From Eubacteriales bacterium (GTDB lineage: Bacteria > Bacillota > Clostridia > Christensenellales > CAG-138), in contig JAQVML010000013.1 of NCBI GenBank assembly GCA_028703645.1, positions 1 to 10,776 on the forward strand: DNA of 10,776 nucleotides, read 5' to 3'. Shown piece after piece: positions 5,522 to 10,776 of the stretch. The first letter of the stretch is position 1, and every line of letters starts with the position of its first letter. The notes under the pieces are model-generated. The model was not told the origin of the DNA, did not search any database, and saw only the letters and a program-made list of their open reading frames with translations. A program made the position numbers and the translations under genes.

Positions 5522-7099
5522 TTATACCGCGCTTGCGCCATAGTTCGCGAGAACGCGAGCCGACGGATCATTGACATTGCAGCCTTCCCAGGTACGGTTC
5601 GGCATCCAGAAGTCTTTGACCATATGCGCTTGGCCGGGGTATTCGGCCTCAAATAGTTCGCGGTACAGCAGCGATTCCTTCGTGAAGGGCGTCGCGAAGG
5701 TGTATTTTTTGCTGCGCTCGGCAAACTCCTCGTCCGTGTAAAGCTTCTCGGCATACGCCTTGATCTGATCGACCATCGAGTGGCCGACCGCATCCGAAAA
5801 CGCAGCCTTTTCGCGATAGAGAATATCCTGCGGCAGATAATCCCCCTCAAACGCATGGCGCAGCAGGTACTTGCCTTTGCCAAAGCGGTTCATCTTGAGG
5901 GCGGGATTGATGCTCATGACATACTTGACGAAGTCCAAATCGCCAAACGGCACGCGCGCCTCCAGCGAATTGGAGGAGATGCAGCGATCCGCGCGGAGCA
6001 CGTCGTACATATAGATTTCGTCGATGCGCTTCTTGGCTTCCTTCTGGAATTCCTCTTCGTTCGGTGCAAAATCCGTATACTTGTAGCCAAAGAGCTCGTC
6101 GGAGATTTCGCCCGTCAGCAGCACGCGGATGTTCGTGTTTTCGTGGATGTACTTACAGACAAGATACATGCCGACGCTCGCGCGAATCGTCGTGATGTCG
6201 TAGGTCTCCAAAATCCGCACGATGGTGCGAAGGGAGGCGATAACCTCCTGCGCCGTCATGAAGACTTCGGTATGCTCGGAACCCAGATAATCGGCAACCT
6301 GCTTGGCATACTTGAGATCGATCGCGTCGCCGACCATGCCGATTGCAAACGTGCGGATCGGGTGCGGCAGATATTTGTTGGCAACCGCGCAGACCAGCGA
6401 GCTGTCTAACCCGCCGCTGAGCAGGAACCCGAGCGGCACATCCGCATCCAGACGCTTCACGATGCCGAGGGTCAGCTTTTCACGGATATTATCGCAAACC
6501 GCGTCCAGCTCGTCCGACGAATATGCCGACACTTCGGTCAGGTTCACATACGATACAAACTCGCCGTCTTTCCAGTAATGTCCCGGCGGGAATGGGTTGA
6601 TCGTCTCGGTCAGCCCCGCGAGGTTCTTCGCTTCCGACGAGAACATGATCTGTCCGTCCTCGTCATAGCCGTAGAACAGCGGGCGAATACCGATGGGATC
6701 GCGCGCCGCGATGAGAGAGTCGCTCTTATGATCGTAAAGGATCAGTGCGTACTCCGCGTCCAGCATCTGGAACATGTCTGTCCCGTAACGTTGAAATAAG
6801 GGTAAGAGCAGCTCGCAATCCGAGCCGCTCTTGAAATCGTATCCTGAGAATAGTTCGTCACGCATCTTACGGAAACCATAGAGCTCGCCGTTGCAAACGA
6901 CCGCGTCCCCGTTCCGCTCAAATGGTTGCATGCCGCTTTTTTCCAGACCCATGATCGTCAGTCGATGGAACATCAGGTATCCATCCCCAACGCTCAACAT
7001 TCGCGACAGATCCGGTCCTCGTGAGATGGTCTTGTAAAATCCGTCGACAAGCAAGTCTAACGGTATGCGCTTGCCGAGGTATCCCATGATTGAACACAT
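5522..7099 (-). CDS. asnB: Asparagine synthetase (glutamine-hydrolysing), AsnB type
   Basis: This 525-residue enzyme converts aspartate, glutamine and ATP to asparagine, glutamate, AMP and pyrophosphate in the cytosol. The N-terminal glutaminase domain starts MCSIMGYLG, so Cys2 becomes the nucleophile after Met removal. RGPD (27-30), HRL (45-47), CNGELYGF (69-76) and the Asp near 94 complete the glutamine site. The synthetase domain has the PP-loop LLSGGLDSSLV (226-236), then TGEISDELFGY, SLEARVPFGD, GKYLLRHAF and REKAAFSDAVG, and ends near NDPSARVL. All are expected for E. coli-type AsnB, and all catalytic positions I can check are present. ATG at 7099 has AGGAG ten bases upstream. It lies 25 bases after glnN with no promoter between, so it is the second gene of the operon, ended by tandem terminators. 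Confidence 0.96.
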   Translation of the reverse strand: MCSIMGYLGKRIPLDLLVDGFYKTISRGPDLSRMLSVGDGYLMFHRLTIMGLEKSGMQPFERNGDAVVCNGELYGFRKMRDELFSGYDFKSGSDCELLLPLFQRYGTDMFQMLDAEYALILYDHKSDSLIAARDPIGIRPLFYGYDEDGQIMFSSEAKNLAGLTETINPFPPGHYWKDGEFVSYVNLTEVSAYSSDELDAVCDNIREKLTLGIVKRLDADVPLGFLLSGGLDSSLVCAVANKYLPHPIRTFAIGMVGDAIDLKYAKQVADYLGSEHTEVFMTAQEVIASLRTIVRILETYDITTIRASVGMYLVCKYIHENTNIRVLLTGEISDELFGYKYTDFAPNEEEFQKEAKKRIDEIYMYDVLRADRCISSNSLEARVPFGDLDFVKYVMSINPALKMNRFGKGKYLLRHAFEGDYLPQDILYREKAAFSDAVGHSMVDQIKAYAEKLYTDEEFAERSKKYTFATPFTKESLLYRELFEAEYPGQAHMVKDFWMPNRTWEGCNVNDPSARVLANYGASAV

Positions 7100-7124
7100 G
7101 ATCTTCGTTCTCCTGAAAATTTAT

Positions 7125-9218
7125 TTATCTGACGTTAAAAAGCATATCGCCGTAAGAAGGATACGGCCAATCGCCAGTCGATGTCAAGATCTCGAGCGCG
7201 TCCACGCTTGCGCGCAGTTCGCTCATCTGTTCGAGTACCTTCTCCTTGCAAAGCTCGGCTGCCTTATGCACGTCTTCTTCCGCTTTCGCTTCCGCGAGCG
7301 CATCTTCGAGTGCCTTCAGGCTTTCGTAAGCCGCTTTGGTCAGCGCGGCTGCGGTGACGAGCGTCTCATTCTCATAGGTGCAGTCCGCAGCGCTTGCATA
7401 GGTGCGCTTCACCGCGATGGTGTCCGCAAGCTTTTTCTGGAATCCGGCCGACGCGGGCAGAATGTCTTTGCGCGTCATGTCGATCATCGTCATCGCTTCA
7501 ATGCAGATAATCTTCTTGTAGCTCTCCAGCGCGATCTCCAGGCGGGCGCGAATCTCGGTTTCGCTGAGCACCTTGTGCGAGGTGAGCAGCTCGATATTCT
7601 TCGGCGCTACCAGATAGGGCAGGCAGTCCGGCGTGGACTTGAGATTGAGCAGGCCGCGCTTTTCCGCTTCCTTGACCCAAGCGTCATCGTAGCCGTTGCC
7701 GTTGAAGATGATGCGCTTGTGCTCTTTCACGGTCTTCAGAATCAAATCGTGAATGGCGGTGGTCAGGTCGCTCGCGCTCTCCAGAACATCTGCATATTTG
7801 CGGAGGGATTCGGCCACCGCGGTATTGAGCATGGTGTTCGCGTCCGAAACCGACTGGCTCGAGCCGAGCATGCGGAGTTCAAATTTATTGCCCGTAAACG
7901 CAAACGGCGAGGTGCGGTTGCGATCCGTGGTGTCTTTCGGGAAATGCGGAATCACGTGTACGCCAACCTTCATCTGCATCTTTTCCTTCGCGCCGTAAGC
8001 GGAACCGGAGTCAATCGCCTCCAGAATTCCACTGAGCTCGTCGCCGAGGAAGATGGAGACGATTGCCGGCGGGGCCTCGTTCGCCCCGAGGCGGTGGTCA
8101 TTTCCTGCGCTCGCCACCGAAATGCGAAGCAGGTCCTGATAATCATCCACCGCCTGGATAACCGCGCAGAGGAAGAGAAGGAACTGCGCGTTCTCAAAAG
8201 GCGTTTCCCCTGGCTCCAACAGGTTCACGCCGGAGTCCGTCGAAATGGACCAGTTGTTGTGTTTGCCGCTACCGTTGACCCCTTCAAAGGGTTTCTCATG
8301 CAGCAGGCAGACGAGTCCGTGCTTTTTGGCCACTCGCTGCATGATTTCCATGGTCAGCTGGTTGTGGTCTGCCGCGATATTCGTCGTCGAGAAAATCGGG
8401 GCGAGCTCGTGCTGCGCGGGCGCAACTTCGTTATGCTCGGTCTTGGCAAGTACGCCAAGCTCCCAAAGTTCATCGTTCAGGTCTTCCATAAAGGCTTGTA
8501 CGCGCGGTTTGATAGAACCGAAGTAATGATCTTCCAGCTCCTGTCCTTTCGGAGCGCGTGCGCCAAAGAGGGTGCGGCCCGTGAAGAGCAGGTCGGGACG
8601 GCTGTCAAAGTCCTCTTTGTCGACGAGGAAATATTCCTGCTCGTTGCCGACCGTGGTGGTCACGTGCTTGACGCTATCGTTGCCAAAGAGCTTGAGGATG
8701 CGGATCGCCTGACGGTCGATCGCCTGCATGGCGCGCAGAAGCGGGGTTTTCTTATCCAGCGCTTCACCGCCGTAAGAGCAGAACGCGGTCGGGATGCAGA
8801 GCACCTTTTCTTTGATGAAGGCGTAGCTGGTGGGGTCCCATGCGGTATAGCCGCGCGCTTCAAACGTTGCGCGAAGGCCGCCGGAGGGGAAGCTGGACGC
8901 ATCCGGCTCGCCCTGAACAAGCTCTTTGCCGGAGAACTCCATGGTGATGCTGCCTCCAGGCATGGGCGAGATGAAGCTGTCGTGCTTTTCCGCCGTAATG
9001 CCGGTCAGCGGCTGGAACCAGTGGGTATAGTGCGTTGCGCCTTTTTCAATCGCCCAATCTTTCATGGCGTTGGCAACCACATTCGCAACGGAGAGATCCA
9101 GTCTCTTGCCCTCGCGAATCGCGGTCTGCATTGCCTTATATGTGTCCTTGGGTAGACGCGCCTTCATGACCGCATCGTTGAACACCTTACTGCCGAATGA
9201 TTCCGAAACCGTACTCAT
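7125..9218 (-). CDS. glnN: Glutamine synthetase type III
   Basis: This 697-residue enzyme joins ammonia to glutamate using ATP. Type III enzymes are about 700 residues, nearly twice the type I length, and form double-hexamer rings. Conserved blocks in order are: FCSYGGEALDKKTPLLRAM (about 146-164), GNEQEYFLVD (191-200, metal ligands), KTEHNEVAPAQHELAPIF (259-276), NGSGKHNNWS (315-324) and NRTSPFAFTGNKFELRM (434-450). The last three are hallmarks of the type III branch. The C-terminal 150 residues are a helical extension. The ATG at 9218 is preferred because AGGAGG lies ten bases upstream; a TTG two codons earlier is only four bases from it. It is transcribed from a consensus promoter at 9407-9435 through a leader of about 180 bases, and asnB follows in the same operon. 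Confidence 0.97.
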   Translation of the reverse strand: MSTVSESFGSKVFNDAVMKARLPKDTYKAMQTAIREGKRLDLSVANVVANAMKDWAIEKGATHYTHWFQPLTGITAEKHDSFISPMPGGSITMEFSGKELVQGEPDASSFPSGGLRATFEARGYTAWDPTSYAFIKEKVLCIPTAFCSYGGEALDKKTPLLRAMQAIDRQAIRILKLFGNDSVKHVTTTVGNEQEYFLVDKEDFDSRPDLLFTGRTLFGARAPKGQELEDHYFGSIKPRVQAFMEDLNDELWELGVLAKTEHNEVAPAQHELAPIFSTTNIAADHNQLTMEIMQRVAKKHGLVCLLHEKPFEGVNGSGKHNNWSISTDSGVNLLEPGETPFENAQFLLFLCAVIQAVDDYQDLLRISVASAGNDHRLGANEAPPAIVSIFLGDELSGILEAIDSGSAYGAKEKMQMKVGVHVIPHFPKDTTDRNRTSPFAFTGNKFELRMLGSSQSVSDANTMLNTAVAESLRKYADVLESASDLTTAIHDLILKTVKEHKRIIFNGNGYDDAWVKEAEKRGLLNLKSTPDCLPYLVAPKNIELLTSHKVLSETEIRARLEIALESYKKIICIEAMTMIDMTRKDILPASAGFQKKLADTIAVKRTYASAADCTYENETLVTAAALTKAAYESLKALEDALAEAKAEEDVHKAAELCKEKVLEQMSELRASVDALEILTSTGDWPYPSYGDMLFNVR

Positions 9219-9230
9219 GGTCAATTTTCC

Positions 9231-9254
9231 TCCTATACCCTTTCCTATACCCTT
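9231..9254. repeat. Perfect tandem duplication of 12 bp in the glnN leader
   Basis: TCCTATACCCTT occurs twice head to tail. On the transcribed strand this reads AAGGGTATAGGA twice, ending at the AGGAGG ribosome site. The duplication therefore creates a second purine-rich, site-like stretch just upstream of the real one. Confidence 0.85.
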
Positions 9255-9350
9255 ATTTTAATCAAAATCGCTCCCGGCTCAGCCCGCCCCGAAATACCGC
9301 TTACTTTCGCGCTGTTTGCCGTTTTTCCGGCGATGTTACCTATAAAAAGA

Positions 9351-9387
9351 GGCAACGACACAGCGGTACTTCCGCGGCGCCTTTGCC
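9351..9387 (-). promoter_or_regulatory. Possible attenuator hairpin in the glnN leader
   Basis: On the minus strand GGCAA (9387-9383) can pair with TTGCC (9355-9351), enclosing a GCGG-AAGTA-CCGC hairpin. It is followed by TCTTTTTAT. A second GGCAA (9320-9316) lies downstream and could pair with the same TTGCC, breaking the terminator-like stem. The outer stem is only five base pairs, so this is tentative. Confidence 0.35.
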
Positions 9388-9406
9388 GTAAAAATAATAT
9401 GCGGAT

Positions 9407-9435
9407 AGTATACAGCGCAGGGTATCGCTTGTCAA
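9407..9435 (-). promoter_or_regulatory. Consensus sigma-A promoter of glnN-asnB
   Basis: TTGACA (9430-9435) and TATACT (9407-9412) on the minus strand are separated by exactly 17 bases. Transcription should start near 9400. The palindrome at 9448-9461 lies 12 bases upstream of the -35. Confidence 0.9.
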
Positions 9436-9447
9436 CCTAAAAATTTT

Positions 9448-9461
9448 GCAGGAATTCCTGC
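9448..9461. promoter_or_regulatory. 14-bp perfect palindrome, candidate operator
   Basis: GCAGGAATTCCTGC is its own reverse complement. It lies between the two divergent promoters, just upstream of the glnN -35. This is a position suited to an activator, or to a repressor acting with a second site. Its core AGGA-N2-TCCT recurs at 9568-9577 inside the glnA promoter. It does not match the GlnR/TnrA consensus (TGTNAN7TNACA). Confidence 0.6.
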
Positions 9462-9562
9462 CATATGTTGCGCAAAACGACTTCAATTCTGCACGTAGTC
9501 GCCAAAAAATAATGAATGCCCTTTTTTTTGCAGCTTTTAAGTATATATCATTCACGATATTC

Positions 9563-9591
9563 TTGACAGGAAATCCTATATTATGTATACT
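9563..9591 (+). promoter_or_regulatory. Consensus sigma-A promoter of glnA, with operator-like core
   Basis: TTGACA (9563-9568) and TATACT (9586-9591) are separated by 17 bases and preceded by an AT-rich stretch that may act as an UP element. The core AGGA-AA-TCCT (9568-9577) overlaps the end of the -35 and the spacer, where a bound protein would repress. Transcription should start near 9598, leaving a leader of about 270 bases. Confidence 0.88.
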
Positions 9592-9597
9592 CGCAGG

Positions 9598-9858
9598 AAC
9601 AAAGGCGTTCGGTTCGGGAAAAATTTTGCCCGGGCTTGGGCGCTTTTTGCGAAAAACCGGCGCACGGCAAATGGACGGAAAAAGCGCATGAACTTGCGCA
9701 TTTCGCCAAAATCACTCGGATATAGCCGGATGTTGTGCTAAACTAAAATGAGTGGGTATGCTTTTTGCCAATTCCCAACAAGCTCGCAGAAAAAGCAACC
9801 CGACGCAAAGACCCGACCGCGGGATGCGGTTCGTTTGTTCTATTTATTATAGGAGAGG
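9598..9858 (+). promoter_or_regulatory. Long structured leader of glnA
   Basis: This stretch has no convincing gene. It holds several potential stems: CGGTT/AACCG (9610-9614 with 9655-9659) enclosing the palindrome GCCCGGGC (9628-9635); GCGCA/TGCGC (9684-9688 with 9695-9699); CACTC/GAGTG (9713-9717 with 9750-9754); and TGCTTTTT/AAAAAGCA (9759-9766 with 9790-9797). Near the end ACCGC/GCGGT (9816-9820 with 9826-9830), followed by a T-rich run, is mutually exclusive with CCCG/CGGG (9812-9815 with 9820-9823). This suggests post-initiation control, but it matches no riboswitch class I can name. Confidence 0.4.
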
Positions 9859-9870
9859 ATGTGCGCGGAA

Positions 9871-10776
9871 ATGATGTACACCGCACAAGAGATTGCCGAT
9901 TATTGCGCAGCGGAGGATGTGAAGTTCATTCGCCTTGCGTTTTGCGATGTGTTCGGCGTGCCGAAGAATATCTCCATCATGCCGGAGGAGCTTTCCCGCG
10001 CGTTTTCGGACGGAATCTCGATTGACGCCTCCGCCATTCGCGGCTTTGGAGATGAAGCACACTCGGACTTGCTGCTCTTTCCGGACAGCGAGACGCTCAC
10101 GGTGCTGCCTTGGCGTCCCAGCCACGGGCGCGTGGTGCGGCTCTTTGCGGATATCCGCAGTTCCGATGGCACGCTGTTTCCGCAGGATACGCGCAATGTT
10201 TTAAAAAAGGCGATCGCGGACGCGCAACGCGAAGGCGTAAGCGTCAACTTCGGCACGGAGTTTGAGTTTTATCTCTTCCGGCTGGATGCGGACGGAAACG
10301 CGACGAATATTCCCTACGACAATGCGAAGTATATGGACATCGCCCCGCTCGATCGCGGCGAGAATGTCCGCCGCGAAATCTGCCTGACGTTGTGTGAAAT
10401 GGGCATCCGAGCCGAGAGTTCACATCACGAGGACGGCCCGGGGCAAAACGAGATTGACTTTCGCTATGGCGACGCGCTCAGCGCCGCCGACAACGCGATT
10501 ACCTTCCCCTCCGTGGTGCGCACGGTTGCGATGCGCAACGGACTTTGGGCGGACTTTTCGCCAAAGCCGCTGCCGCAGGAGAGCGGAAACGGCATGCACA
10601 TAAACCTTTCGCTGGGAAACCCGCGCACAGAGGACGCGCGAAACGCATTTATGGCGGGATTGATGGATCACATCTGCGAAATCACCGCGTTTCTCAACCC
10701 GGTGGACGCGAGCTACGCGCGTCTTGGCGAGCACAAAGCCCCCCGCTTTGTAACCTGGTCGCCGGAAAATCGCTCG
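9871..10776 (+). CDS. glnA: Glutamine synthetase type I, N-terminal 302 residues (runs off the right edge)
   Basis: The enzyme makes glutamine from glutamate, ammonia and ATP. The N-terminal beta-grasp domain covers residues 1-100 (VKFIRLAFCDVFGVPKNISI). The usual DGSSI latch region reads DASAI (52-56). The catalytic domain shows GTEFEFYLF (128-136, metal ligands Glu130 and Glu132), SSHHEDGPGQNEIDFRYG (183-200, with Glu187 and Glu194), GNGMHINLSL (239-248, with the ammonia/ATP-side His243) and a C-terminal stretch with NP (276-277) and PRFVTWSPENRS (291-302), equivalent to the NPSVNSYKRL...NRS block. The remaining third lies outside the window. The start is one of two adjacent ATGs (9871, 9874). 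AGGAGAGG at 9851-9858 is a little far (12 bases), and an in-frame ATG at 9859 is too close to it. It is divergent from glnN. Confidence 0.95.
   Translation, partial: MMYTAQEIADYCAAEDVKFIRLAFCDVFGVPKNISIMPEELSRAFSDGISIDASAIRGFGDEAHSDLLLFPDSETLTVLPWRPSHGRVVRLFADIRSSDGTLFPQDTRNVLKKAIADAQREGVSVNFGTEFEFYLFRLDADGNATNIPYDNAKYMDIAPLDRGENVRREICLTLCEMGIRAESSHHEDGPGQNEIDFRYGDALSAADNAITFPSVVRTVAMRNGLWADFSPKPLPQESGNGMHINLSLGNPRTEDARNAFMAGLMDHICEITAFLNPVDASYARLGEHKAPRFVTWSPENRS

Noticed and set aside
7065..9155. Long plus-strand open frame of nearly 700 codons opposite glnN
   Set aside because: It is the antisense shadow of a GC-rich gene. The minus strand encodes an unmistakable type III glutamine synthetase with all its motifs, while the plus-strand translation is Arg/His/Val-rich without any domain.
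9802..9813. GACGCAAAGACC in the glnA leader, resembling part of a c-di-GMP-I riboswitch
   Set aside because: The required partner helix with its tetraloop and the flanking GGCAAACC-type segment are not found at the right distance. The match is short and likely chance.
9219..9870. GlnR/TnrA boxes (TGTNAN7TNACA)
   Set aside because: I scanned the divergent region by eye on both strands and found no site with both half-sites in place.

Overview
The window looks like a chromosomal segment of an anaerobic Firmicute of the Clostridia class, probably an uncultured or gut-type lineage. This is inferred from the strong AGGAGG-type ribosome sites, consensus sigma-A promoters, a type III glutamine synthetase next to a type I enzyme, and short dispersed GC-rich repeats of a kind I recall from gut Clostridia. 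Most genes are GC-rich. One block (about 1862-3570) is clearly AT-rich and looks acquired.

Layout, left to right. Positions 1-1035 (minus strand) hold a TetR-type regulator and, downstream of it, the N-terminal part of an SCP2 sterol-carrier-like protein that runs off the left edge. The regulator has an extended -10 promoter and a perfect 12-bp palindrome in its leader, which suggests autorepression. Positions 1148-3520 (minus strand) hold an AT-rich two-gene unit with its own promoter and a rho-independent terminator. Its first gene is a large unrecognised protein split into two frames by a one-base shift at an A5 run: a low-complexity N-terminus, a helical middle and a Gly-rich C-terminal domain. 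Its second gene overlaps the first by an ATGGTAA junction and encodes a small protein with two membrane segments. I read the pair as a candidate effector-plus-partner module of the polymorphic-toxin sort. That reading is inference. Positions 3569-4933 (minus strand) hold a geranylgeranyl-reductase-like FAD oxidoreductase.

Positions 4934-5521 carry no gene. They hold the reductase promoter, a degenerate MITE-like repeat, and two near-identical 53-bp units that each contain a terminator hairpin for the operon to the right. Positions 5522-9218 (minus strand) are a nitrogen-assimilation operon: glutamine synthetase III (glnN) followed after 25 bases by asparagine synthetase (asnB). Positions 9219-9870 are a long divergent control region. 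It has two TTGACA-N17-TATACT promoters facing away from each other, palindromic candidate operators near both, and structured leaders of about 180 and 270 bases. From 9871 to the right edge (plus strand) lies the first 302 codons of a type I glutamine synthetase (glnA).

The right half is one functional theme. Two unrelated glutamine synthetases make glutamine from glutamate and ammonia, and AsnB uses glutamine as nitrogen donor for asparagine. The shared operator-like sequence suggests common control by nitrogen status. The left half may concern lipid or isoprenoid metabolism (reductase, TetR, SCP2-like protein), with the AT-rich module lying between the reductase and the regulator.
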